Positions 31,902 through 39,956 of a stretch of DNA of 45,776 bases are shown one piece after another; position 1 is the stretch's first letter, and every line of letters starts with the position of its first letter. The notes under the pieces are model-generated. The model did not search any database and was not told the DNA's origin. It saw only the letters and a list, made by a program, of their open reading frames with translations. A program made the translations under genes and the position numbers. The DNA is from Streptosporangiaceae bacterium (GTDB taxonomy: Bacteria; Actinomycetota; Actinomycetes; Streptosporangiales; Streptosporangiaceae): the NCBI GenBank assembly GCA_019245115.1, contig JAFARZ010000424.1, positions 1 to 45,776 on the forward strand, given 5' to 3'.

Positions 31902-34307
31902 ATGAGGTGGGATAACCTCCGGCTGGACGACGCCGGCGCCGACGCGGGCGACGGAGCCGATGCCATGCTGCCCGTCGGTCCGGTACGAGCACTGCCTCTC
32001 ATTGAACGGGGCGCGGTCGCCCGGACGTTCGACACACCGGGCTTCCGCGGCATGACCTTCTACGAGGTCCAGGCCCGGTCCATCGTGAACCGCGTGCCGG
32101 AGGCGTCCCGCATGTCGTTCAACTGGACGATCAACCCCTACCGCGGCTGCCAGCACGCATGCAGTTACTGCGCCGTGGGCGAGACGCCGGTCTTGATGAC
32201 CGACGGCAGGACGAAAGCGCTGGCGGACGTCCGGATTGGCGATGAGATCTACGGCACGGTCCGGGATGGCTCCTACCGTCGATACGCGATCACGACCGTC
32301 CTGGCGCACTGGTCGACGGTCAAGTCCGCGTACCGGGTGAGCCTGGAGGACGGTACCGAGCTGGTCTGCAGCGGCGACCACCGCTTTCTGACCGAACGTG
32401 GCTGGAAGCACGTTACCGGAGCGGAATGTGGTCCCAGGCGGCGTCCTTTTCTTACCGTCAACAACACGCTGATGGGGATGGGCGGGTTCGCCGAGCCGCC
32501 GAAGGAGACGGTGGAGTACCGGCGAGGCTACCTGTGCGGCATGATCCGCGGGGACGCGACGAGCGGTCACTACTCGTACCTGCCGCGACGCGAAGGCGGC
32601 GACCATGTGCACTTGTTCCGGCTCGCTCTCGCCGACCGGGAAGCTCTCGCCAGGACCACCGATTTCCTTGCCCATGCCGACATTCACTGCCACGAGTTCA
32701 CATTTACCGAGGCGTCGCCCACGCGTCGCCAGATGATGGCGATCCGCACCGGCAGCCGTGATCAGATCCGAGCGATCGAACGGCTGATCGCCTGGCCCAT
32801 GATCCCATCATTGGACTGGCGTAAGGGTTTTCTCGCGGGCATCTTCGACGCGGAGGGCAGCTACAGCGGAGGCATCCTGCGCCTCTCTAACACCGATCCA
32901 TCGATAATCGATTGGCTGACTTCCTCGCTCGGGTTGCTGGAATTCCAGTTCGCTGTCGAGCTGACGCGGCAGGCCGACGGGCTTGTCTGCCTCCGCCTGA
33001 CGGGCGGTCTAAAAGAAGCCATGAGGTTCTTCCACACCGTAGACCCGGCCATAACACGCAAGCGCTCGATCGCGGACGTCGCGATCAAGAGCGACGCCAA
33101 GCTACGTGTCGCGGCGATAGAGCCTCTAGGGCTTGACCTCCCCATGTACGACATCACCACCGGCACCGGAGACTTCATCGCCAACGGCGTGGTGAGCCAC
33201 AACTGCTTCGCTAGGAACACGCACACCTACCTGGACCTGGATGCGGGGGCTGACTTCAACACCAAGGTCGTGGTCAAGGTCAACGCGCCCGAGCTGGTGC
33301 GCAAGAAGCTGGCTTCGCCGGGATGGCAGGGCGAGCACATCGCGATGGGCACTAACGTAGACCCCTACCAGCGCGCCGAGGGACGCTACCAGCTCATGCG
33401 CGGGATCATCGGCGCGCTGCGCGATGCCGCCAATCCGTTCTCGATCCTGACCAAGGGCACGCTTGTCCTACGTGACATAGAGCTACTCGCCTCAGCGGCG
33501 GAAGTCACGTCCGTGGGGCTGAACGTCTCGGCCGGATTTGTCGATGAAACGCTATGGCGATCTATCGAGCCCGGCACACCGGCCCCGGCGCGGCGTCTCG
33601 AGGTTTGTGCGGCACTGAACGACCGCGGGCTGGGCTGCGGCGTGCTGATGGGGCCGATCATCCCGTACCTGTCTGACTCCCCCGCCCAGCTCGAGGCGAC
33701 CGTGCGGCAGATCGCCGCGTCCGGCGCGATCCACATCGTGCCGATCGTGCTGCATCTGCGGCCGGGCGCGCGTGAATGGTTCCTCGCCTGGCTCAGGCAG
33801 GATCATCCCACGCTGATGGAGCCGTACCGGGAGCTGTACGGACGGAGCTCGTACGCGAACAAGACCTACCAGGCCCGTATCGCCGGGCAGGTCCGCGAAC
33901 TAGCGGAGCGGTACGGCGTCGGCCGCCCGCGCGGCGACATCGGACCGCGAACTGGCGCCGCGCGCGCCGGGGATGCCGGAGAGGGCGGGGATGCTGGAGA
34001 GGCGGGACGCGGCGGCGGTGCCGGGAATGGGCGCGGCGACCCGGGTGTCGTGAGGGCCGCCGAGCGCGGGACGGCCGCCGAGCGCGGCGAGCCCGGCAGC
34101 GAGAGCGGTGTCGATGAGCGCGGTACCGGTGAGCGTATAGGTACCGGTGAGGGCGACGGTATCAGTGAACGCGGCGGTAGCGACGTTACCGGTGGCAGCG
34201 ACGGTTCTGGTGGTGCTAATGGTCCTGGTGGTAGCCGACAGTTGGCCGGGCCTTCGCCGCGGCCGCGCCGGACTCCCCCGGCTCCGGAGCAGCTTACGCT
34301 CCTGTGA
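31902..34307 (+). CDS. Rv2578c-type radical SAM protein carrying an intein
   Basis: An 801-aa precursor starting MRWDNLRLDDAGADAGDG. N-extein residues 1-89 end PYRGCQHACSY. Residues 90-434 are an intein (listed separately). The C-extein resumes CFARNTHTYLDLDAGADFNT. The spliced host protein (~456 aa) belongs to the SPL-like radical SAM group of Rv2578c proteins: its 4Fe-4S motif would be C83-x3-C87-x2-C, and it has GWQGEHIAMGTNVDPYQRAE and LKGTLVLRDIELL-like features. The reaction of this family is not known. After ~residue 690 a 110-residue Gly/Arg/Ser-rich tail follows. No good ribosome site precedes the ATG, so the message may be leaderless. Confidence 0.85.
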   Translation: MRWDNLRLDDAGADAGDGADAMLPVGPVRALPLIERGAVARTFDTPGFRGMTFYEVQARSIVNRVPEASRMSFNWTINPYRGCQHACSYCAVGETPVLMTDGRTKALADVRIGDEIYGTVRDGSYRRYAITTVLAHWSTVKSAYRVSLEDGTELVCSGDHRFLTERGWKHVTGAECGPRRRPFLTVNNTLMGMGGFAEPPKETVEYRRGYLCGMIRGDATSGHYSYLPRREGGDHVHLFRLALADREALARTTDFLAHADIHCHEFTFTEASPTRRQMMAIRTGSRDQIRAIERLIAWPMIPSLDWRKGFLAGIFDAEGSYSGGILRLSNTDPSIIDWLTSSLGLLEFQFAVELTRQADGLVCLRLTGGLKEAMRFFHTVDPAITRKRSIADVAIKSDAKLRVAAIEPLGLDLPMYDITTGTGDFIANGVVSHNCFARNTHTYLDLDAGADFNTKVVVKVNAPELVRKKLASPGWQGEHIAMGTNVDPYQRAEGRYQLMRGIIGALRDAANPFSILTKGTLVLRDIELLASAAEVTSVGLNVSAGFVDETLWRSIEPGTPAPARRLEVCAALNDRGLGCGVLMGPIIPYLSDSPAQLEATVRQIAASGAIHIVPIVLHLRPGAREWFLAWLRQDHPTLMEPYRELYGRSSYANKTYQARIAGQVRELAERYGVGRPRGDIGPRTGAARAGDAGEGGDAGEAGRGGGAGNGRGDPGVVRAAERGTAAERGEPGSESGVDERGTGERIGTGEGDGISERGGSDVTGGSDGSGGANGPGGSRQLAGPSPRPRRTPPAPEQLTLL
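32169..33203 (+). mobile_element. Intein with LAGLIDADG homing endonuclease
   Basis: 345 residues. Block A: CAVGETPVLMTDGRTKALAD, with Cys1. Block B: ELVCSGDHRFLTERGWK (His present). Endonuclease-like motifs: GYLCGMIRGDA (~residue 207 of the precursor) and FLAGIFDAEGSYSGG (~309), the two LAGLIDADG helices. Blocks F/G: YDITTGTGDFIANGVVSHN, with the penultimate His, terminal Asn and the downstream Cys+1. All residues needed for splicing are in place. The insertion is directly before the third cluster cysteine of the host, so the host motif is incomplete until splicing. The endonuclease is at least structurally intact and could make the element mobile. Confidence 0.9.
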
Positions 34308-34456
34308 TCGCCGCACCGAATCGGACAACTGGGATGATGCTGGACTCGGCGAAAGATCGCGGACCGTCACCTTACCGATCGCGAGCATTCCACGTTTTAA
34401 ACCGAGTCTGGAGCGTCGTGAACGGCTGCCGGTTTTGCTGGGATATGACCCCTTAC

Positions 34457-34610
34457 GTGGACGCCGGTCACGGTGGACGACGCGGAAGAAAAGGGCCACG
34501 CGGAAGAAATGGTGCCGGTTTCCGGCGCCTTTTCTTCCAGAGGGCTCCTAACTTCCGCAAGCAAGCCGGTCCGTGTGTCCGCTATGCGGCGATACGCGCA
34601 AGTTCCCAGG
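34457..34610. repeat. Dispersed intergenic repeat with hairpin, copy 3
   Basis: It aligns with 15609-15757. The hairpin 34502-34538 has 17-base arms (GGAAGAAATGGTGCCGG against CCGGCGCCTTTTCTTCC), a TTT loop and one mismatch. The A-rich left and T-rich right flanks would allow termination in both directions. GCTATGCGGCGATACGCGCA follows. Confidence 0.8.
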
Positions 34611-34790
34611 CTGACGCGGCATCCTAGCGAAGGCGGCATAGCTGACATGTCGTAAATGTGCGTTCCGGAATGCTCCTCACGCGGGCGTAGACGCGCACGT
34701 TAATTGGCAACGACATCTGCGCTGTTAGCAGATGGAGCGCAGCTGTCATCACAAGTCATCTCAACTCCGCGCGAAAGCTCACATCCGCTA

Positions 34791-34844
34791 ACGACATGGT
34801 TGTGACAACCTTGTCGTCCCGATGACTTGAAAGTCACTTTCAAG
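34791..34844. repeat. Double-palindrome element, copy 2
   Basis: The first palindrome, ACGACATGGTTGT-G-ACAACCTTGTCGT, is centred on 34804 (one mismatch). The second, CTTGAAAGT-C-ACTTTCAAG, is centred on 34835 and perfect. The spacing is 31 bp, as in copy 1 (23306-23357), although the arm bases differ. The centre bases are swapped between the copies (C then G; G then C). Confidence 0.8.
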
Positions 34845-34926
34845 ATGTTGGGAAGGAGCGGACACGCCCGGATACCGGCGACAGAGCGATTGGTGGCGCC
34901 GCACCTACATCAAACGCCCGGCCGCG

Positions 34927-34972
34927 GACCGCGAACCGCGAACCGCGAACCGCGGACCGCGGACCGCGGACC
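34927..34972. repeat. Heptamer tandem repeat (RACCGCG)n
   Basis: Six uninterrupted units of GACCGCG/AACCGCG plus a partial seventh. It lies upstream of the MMPL gene without a reading frame over it. Copy number may vary by slippage. Confidence 0.8.
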
Positions 34973-35281
34973 GGCTGCCAGCCGCCGCGGATGGCGGATG
35001 ACCCTTGCTACCCGCCCTGATTTGTGGGCTTATGTCGCAATTTGCCAAAGATTCAGCTGCGTATCTCGCGATATAGCTTGACGTAGCCCGCGAACGCGAT
35101 ACATCGTATCCCTAACAAGAGGTGTGGCGGCGTCGGCAAGGGTGTGGCGCCACCGCGGACGCCGAGGAACACCAGGACAAAGACTGAGACGTCGCGGGGC
35201 GGCGCAAGAAGACGACACAGCAACAACAACACAGCAACGACAACACAGCACAACCGGCGCAGCAACATCAAGGAGGACGAC

Positions 35282-37510
35282 GTGGCACGCGGGACCACGG
35301 GGGTGCCCCGTAACACGCCGAGGAACACGATCCCGGCACGTGAGCTAACCAGGCCTAACGCGACAAGCACGACAAGCACGACAAGCGCAACAAGCGCGAC
35401 GACTGGGCTTGGACGGCTGGCCGGGATCGTGTGCGGGCGACGCACGAAGTACTTCGTCGTCGCCTTCTGGATACTCATTATCGCCGCGACCGGGTCGTTC
35501 GCCGGCAAGCTGACGGGGGCGGAGAAGAACGACGCGTCGGCCTATCTCCCGGCTTCGGCGGAATCGACCCAGGAACTCACCGCCGAAGCCGTTTTCCAGT
35601 CGAAGAACCTGAATCCCGCCGTGGTGGTGTATGTCCGGTCCAGCGGGATAACAACCGCCGACCTGACCAAGGCAAAAACAGACGCACGAAAGTTCGCGGC
35701 GCTGCCGCAGGTGAACGGCCGGGTCAGCGCGCCGACGGTGTCCGGGGACCACAAGGCGATCGAGACCGTCATCGGCGCGGATCTCGGCTACAACGCCAAC
35801 TTGAGCGGTTTCATCGACGGGATCAAGTCCACAGCACAACAGGACCCGGGCCTCACCGCTTACGTGGCCGGCCCGGCGGCCAGCGCCGCCGACGAGGTGA
35901 AGATATTCAAGGGCATCGACTCCACGCTGTTGTACGCCACGCTGGCTGTGGTCGTCGTGCTCCTGCTGCTGACCTACCGCAGCCCGGTGCTGTGGCTGCT
36001 GCCGATCATGTCCGCGGGCGTCGCGCTGACCGCGGCCGAGGCGGTCATCTACTGGCTCACCCAGCACGCGAACCTCACCGTGAACGGGCAGAGCGAAGGC
36101 ATCCTGGTGGTCCTGGTCATCGGCGCGAGCACCGACTACGCGCTGCTGCTCATCGCCAGGTACCGGGAAGAACTGCGCCGCCATGCCGATCGGCACGCGG
36201 CCATGGCCGTGGCGCTGCGCCGGGCTGGCCCGGCCATCATCGCCAGCGGGCTGACCGTGGTGGCCGGCATGTTGTGCCTGCTGGCCGCCGAGTCCAGCGA
36301 CATCTCCGGGCTGGGCCCGGTCGCCGCCGTCGGGATCGCCGTCGGCCTGATCGCCATGGTCACGTTGCTGCCCGCGCTGCTGGTGGTGTTCGGCCGGTGG
36401 ATCTTCTGGCCGGCCCGGCCGGGCTTCGGGACCGCGGAACCGACCAGCCGGGGGCTGTGGTCCCGCATCGGGGCCGCCATCGCGCGTAAACCGCGTATGG
36501 TGTGGGTGATCACGGCGGTGCTGCTCGGCGCGGGCGCCGCCGGGCTGGCCGGGTTTCATTTCGGTTCGCTGACCGTCGCGCAGTCGTTCCGCGGGTCTCC
36601 CGCGTCGGTGGCCGCCCAGTCCGTGCTGGCCGGGCACTTCCCGGCGGGCGCGGGCGAGCCGGTCGACGTCATCTCGGCCGCGGCCAGCGGCCCCGCCGTG
36701 CGAGCGGCATTGACCGCGACCCCAGGCATCACGGGGGTCAGGACACCGGTGATCAGGGACGGCTTGGCCTTCACCCAGGGCACGCTGGCGATGCCGCCGG
36801 ACAGCGCGGCCGCGTACCGGGCCGTCGACGCGGTCCGCACCGTGGTGCACAAGATCCCGCCCGCGACGAGCCCGCCGCAAGGGATACCGCGGACCCCTCT
36901 CGTCGGCGGCGGCACGGCGATCAACATGGACGTGGAGAGCGCCGCGGCCCATGACCGCGATCTGCTGATCCCCCTGATCCTCGCCGTGGTCCTGATCATC
37001 CTGGGCCTGCTGCTGCGCGCGGTGGTGGCGCCGCTGGTGCTGATCGCCACGGTAGTGCTGTCTTTCGGCGCCGCGCTGGGCCTGTCCGCGCTGGCCTACC
37101 GGCACCTGTTCGGTTTCGCGGGCGCGGACACCTCGGTGCCGTTGTTCGTGTTCGTCTTCCTGGTGGCGCTGGGCATTGACTACAACATCTTCCTGATGAC
37201 CCGGGTGCGGGAGGAGAGCGCGCAAAGCGGCACCCGGCGCGGGGCCATAGCCGGGCTGGCGGCGACCGGCGGCGTGATCACGTCGGCGGGGCTGGTACTC
37301 GCCGGGACGTTCGCGATGCTGGCCACGCTGCCGCTGGTCGAGTTCACCGAGATCGGCTTCGCCGTCGCGCTGGGCGTGCTGCTCGACGCCATCGTGGTCC
37401 GGTCGGTGCTCGTCACGTCGCTGACCCTGGACATCGGCCGGCTCATATGGTGGCCAAGCTCACTGGCCCGGAGCCGGGCTGAGGCCGTCAGCGCGGAAGC
37501 CGCCGCCTAA
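35282..37510 (+). CDS. MMPL/RND-family transporter
   Basis: A 742-aa protein. GTG 35282 is preceded by AAGGAGG, which decides the start. The first ~40 residues are polar with a TST/SAT repeat (NATSTTSTTSATSATTG, encoded by tandem ACGACAAGC-like units at ~35359-35402). Then comes a classic MMPL layout: TM1 (YFVVAFWILIIAATGSFAGK), an external loop, five helices (LYATLAVVVVLLLLTYRSPV, VLVVLVIGASTDYALLLIAR), and a second half ending with LFVFVFLVALGIDYNIFLMT and further helices. GxxxDY motifs (STDYALLL, GIDYNIFL) fit proton-coupled transport. Substrates of this family are mostly lipids or drugs. Ten bp before menF; cotranscription is possible. Confidence 0.9.
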   Translation: MARGTTGVPRNTPRNTIPARELTRPNATSTTSTTSATSATTGLGRLAGIVCGRRTKYFVVAFWILIIAATGSFAGKLTGAEKNDASAYLPASAESTQELTAEAVFQSKNLNPAVVVYVRSSGITTADLTKAKTDARKFAALPQVNGRVSAPTVSGDHKAIETVIGADLGYNANLSGFIDGIKSTAQQDPGLTAYVAGPAASAADEVKIFKGIDSTLLYATLAVVVVLLLLTYRSPVLWLLPIMSAGVALTAAEAVIYWLTQHANLTVNGQSEGILVVLVIGASTDYALLLIARYREELRRHADRHAAMAVALRRAGPAIIASGLTVVAGMLCLLAAESSDISGLGPVAAVGIAVGLIAMVTLLPALLVVFGRWIFWPARPGFGTAEPTSRGLWSRIGAAIARKPRMVWVITAVLLGAGAAGLAGFHFGSLTVAQSFRGSPASVAAQSVLAGHFPAGAGEPVDVISAAASGPAVRAALTATPGITGVRTPVIRDGLAFTQGTLAMPPDSAAAYRAVDAVRTVVHKIPPATSPPQGIPRTPLVGGGTAINMDVESAAAHDRDLLIPLILAVVLIILGLLLRAVVAPLVLIATVVLSFGAALGLSALAYRHLFGFAGADTSVPLFVFVFLVALGIDYNIFLMTRVREESAQSGTRRGAIAGLAATGGVITSAGLVLAGTFAMLATLPLVEFTEIGFAVALGVLLDAIVVRSVLVTSLTLDIGRLIWWPSSLARSRAEAVSAEAAA

Positions 37511-37520
37511 ACTGAGCTGC

Positions 37521-38819
37521 GTGGTGGGTGACAGCCGGGACGCGGAGCAGCTCACCGTCCGCACGGTAGCGATCCCCGATCCGGGAGACCTGCTGGCCAG
37601 GCTCCCGCGGCCCGATGTGGTGGCCTGGGTCCGGCATGGCGCGGGACTGGCGGGCTGGGGCGAGGCGGCCCGGGTGACCCTTCCGTCGGGGGACGACCGG
37701 TTCACCGCGGGAGAGAAGTGGCTCCGGTCGGTCTTCGACGCCGCCGAGGTCGATGACCAGGTGCGGACACGTGGCACCGGGCCGGTGGCATTCGGCACGT
37801 TCACGTTCGACGCCTCCTCCGACGGGTCGGTGCTCGTCATTCCCAGGGCGCTGCTCGGCCGCGACGGGCGCGGGCGGGCGTGGCTCACCACGGCGGCCCA
37901 GCCGGGCACCGAAGCCGACGATCCCGAAGCGCTCGAAGCGCTTCCCGAAAGTGCGCCGAAGGGCATCCGCTGGCACGACGGCAGCCTGTCCGCGCCCCGC
38001 TGGGAGCAGGCGGTCGCCAAGGCGGTGGCCGCGATCAAGGCGGGCGCGCCCGCCGGGGGGGAGGCGTTGCGCAAGGTCGTGCTGGCCCGCGACCTGTATG
38101 CGACCGTGGCCGGTGACATCGACGCGCGCGTGCTGCTGCGCAGGCTGGCCAGCCGCTACCCCGATTGCTACGCGTTCGCGTGCGACGGCATGGTGGGCGC
38201 GACACCGGAACTGCTGATCCGGCGGGACGGCTGTCAGGTCAGCTCGCTGGTGCTGGCCGGGACCGCGCCGCGGGGCGGTGACCAGGCGGAGGACGAGGCG
38301 CTGGGCGCCGGGCTGCTCGCCGACGCCAAGAACACCGAAGAACATGTGTACGCGGTGGCCTCGATGCGCGAGACGCTCGGGCCGTTGTGTGAGACCCTCG
38401 ACAGCGCGGACAGCCCGTCCCTGATCAAGCTGCCGAACCTCCTGCACCTGGGCACTCGTGTGCACGGCCGGCTACGGAACCACGCGTCCGCCGGCGAGGT
38501 CAGAGCGGTCAGGTCGGCGCTGGCGCTGGCGGCCGCCGTGCACCCCACCGCCGCGGTGTGCGGCACCCCGACCGGTGCGGCGATGGAGCTGATCCGAGAG
38601 CTGGAGCAGATGGACCGGGAGCGATACGCGGGCCCGGTCGGCTGGGTCGACGCGGCGGGAAATGGCGAATGGTGCATCGCGCTGCGCTGCGCGCAGCTCG
38701 ACGGCCGCACCGCCCGGCTGTTCGCCGGCTGCGGCATCGTGGCTGGCTCGCGGCCGAGCGCCGAACTGGCCGAGGCCGAGGTCAAGTTCCGCCCGATGCG
38801 GGGCGCACTCGAAGGCTGA
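37521..38819 (+). CDS. menF: Isochorismate synthase MenF
   Basis: A 432-aa chorismate-utilising enzyme. The C-terminal domain shows KVVLARDLYATVAGDIDARV, VGATPELLIRRDG, LAGTAPRGGD, DAKNTEEH, LLHLGTRVHG, HPTAAVCGTP and YAGPVGWVDAAGNGEWCIAL: the ordered motifs of isochorismate synthases. It converts chorismate to isochorismate, the first step of menaquinone synthesis. The neighbours menD, menC and menE support MenF rather than a siderophore EntC. The start is GTG 37521 (GTG 37524 also possible), with no strong ribosome site. The end at 38819 is 123 bp before the truncated histidine kinase. Confidence 0.85.
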   Translation: MVGDSRDAEQLTVRTVAIPDPGDLLARLPRPDVVAWVRHGAGLAGWGEAARVTLPSGDDRFTAGEKWLRSVFDAAEVDDQVRTRGTGPVAFGTFTFDASSDGSVLVIPRALLGRDGRGRAWLTTAAQPGTEADDPEALEALPESAPKGIRWHDGSLSAPRWEQAVAKAVAAIKAGAPAGGEALRKVVLARDLYATVAGDIDARVLLRRLASRYPDCYAFACDGMVGATPELLIRRDGCQVSSLVLAGTAPRGGDQAEDEALGAGLLADAKNTEEHVYAVASMRETLGPLCETLDSADSPSLIKLPNLLHLGTRVHGRLRNHASAGEVRAVRSALALAAAVHPTAAVCGTPTGAAMELIRELEQMDRERYAGPVGWVDAAGNGEWCIALRCAQLDGRTARLFAGCGIVAGSRPSAELAEAEVKFRPMRGALEG

Positions 38820-38942
38820 TGACGCGCGGCGGCGAATCCGAAATTCAAGGCCATTACAACGAACGAACGGTGGTGCTTGCTCCGGGCGGCTTCCTACGGT
38901 GACATCTGGAAGCGCTCAGGCAGTGCTCTGACACTACCCTGA

Positions 38943-39287
38943 CAGACACATCCGCAAGGCTATTCCCTGAGTGTCGCGATTCAACGTTCGCTGTCGGCGG
39001 CGGTCAGCGAGGCTCTGACGAACGTCGGCAAGCATGCCGGCGTGAACCAGGCCGTCGTGTCAGTGCTTCCGGCCCACGGCGGCGTCCTGGTCACGGTCGT
39101 CGATGACGGGTGCGGATTCGATCCCGGCCAGGCCCGCACCGGGCTCGGGCTACGGCAGTCAGTGCTCGCCCGGATGCGGGAGGTGGCCGGTAGCGCGACG
39201 CTGGACACGGCGCCTGGACGGGGTACGCATATTGAGTTGTGGGCTCCCGCGGCGGTCAGCTGCCGCGCCGGCCAGGAGGTCTCATGA
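38943..39287 (+). pseudogene. Histidine kinase, 5'-truncated ATPase domain
   Basis: The open frame begins right after a stop at 38940-38942 and has no good start before GTG 39042. It gives RSLSAAVSEALTNVGKHAG (N box), VVDDGCGFDPGQARTGLGLR (G1/G2) and GSATLDTAPGRGTHIELWAP: the HATPase_c end of a NarL-group sensor kinase. The dimerisation-phosphoacceptor domain and any sensor are missing, so it cannot phosphorylate a partner by itself. It ends in ATGA overlapping the response regulator start (39284), the typical coupling of a kinase-regulator pair. Confidence 0.7.
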
Positions 39288-39940
39288 TCGACGTCGCGAT
39301 TGTCGATGACCATCCGATCGCCCTGCGCGGCCTGGAAGCTATCCTGCGCTCCCAGACCGGCCTGCGGGTCTGCGCATCGGCCGGCGTGGCGGCTGAGCTC
39401 AGCCGGGTGGCTACCGTGGATGTGGCGGTGGTGGGCCTGTACCTGTGCGGTGATGGTCCCGCGCTCACCGACATCACGGCGATTTCCGTCCGGTGCCCGG
39501 TGCTGGTGATGTCCGCGTCAGGGCGTCCAGCCGATGTACTCGCCGCCATCCGGGCCGGCGCGCGCGGATACCTCACGAAACAGGCCACCGAGCAGGGCTT
39601 CACTTCAGCGACCAAGGCGGTCGCCGAAGGCGGGTTTTACCTGTCGGCCTCGCTGGCCCATATCGTGCAGCGCGATCTCAGCCTGCCTGACCGGCCTGCC
39701 AGGCCCGCCCTGACCACACGCGAGGAACAGGCACTCAGTTACATCGCGCGTGGCCTCACCCACGCGCAGACGGCCTCCCGGATGGGGATCAGCGAAACCA
39801 CGGTCAACACGCACATCGAGCGGATCCGGCGCAAGCTGGGGCTCGGCAACAAAGCCGAGCTCACCCGTATGGCCATCACCCTCGAGCAGCAGCGCCTGCA
39901 AGCCGGGGTCAGCCGCACCGCCAGCCTGGACGGCAGCTGA
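39284..39940 (+). CDS. NarL-type response regulator lacking the phosphoacceptor Asp
   Basis: A 218-aa protein. The receiver domain has the acidic pair (IVDDHP, D8-D9), VLVMSAS and the conserved Lys (TKQA). But where DVVLLDLxLP is expected it reads VDVAVVGLYLCGDGP: the phosphoacceptor position (residue 51, codon 39434-39436, GGC) is Gly. The LuxR-type HTH is intact: LTTREEQALSYIARGLTHAQ and ISETTVNTHIERIRRKLGLG. So it is an atypical, phosphorylation-independent regulator or a decaying one. The upstream kinase is truncated too. GGAGG precedes the ATG. Confidence 0.8.
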   Translation: MIDVAIVDDHPIALRGLEAILRSQTGLRVCASAGVAAELSRVATVDVAVVGLYLCGDGPALTDITAISVRCPVLVMSASGRPADVLAAIRAGARGYLTKQATEQGFTSATKAVAEGGFYLSASLAHIVQRDLSLPDRPARPALTTREEQALSYIARGLTHAQTASRMGISETTVNTHIERIRRKLGLGNKAELTRMAITLEQQRLQAGVSRTASLDGS

Positions 39941-39956
39941 TTCCCCGGGACATGCG

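Larger units (their letters stand above)
34308..35281. other. Repeat-rich intergenic region
   Basis: About 970 bp with no credible gene. In order: a copy of the dispersed hairpin repeat (34457-34610), the second double-palindrome element (34791-34844), a heptamer tandem array (34927-34972), and a stretch of CAACAA-type repeats (35205-35275) leading to the MMPL gene. The concentration of repeats is higher than in any other intergenic region here. Confidence 0.6.

Noticed and set aside
35345..37225. Long minus-strand frame opposite the MMPL gene
   Set aside because: No start signal or domain; the plus strand has a complete MMPL protein with a strong ribosome site.
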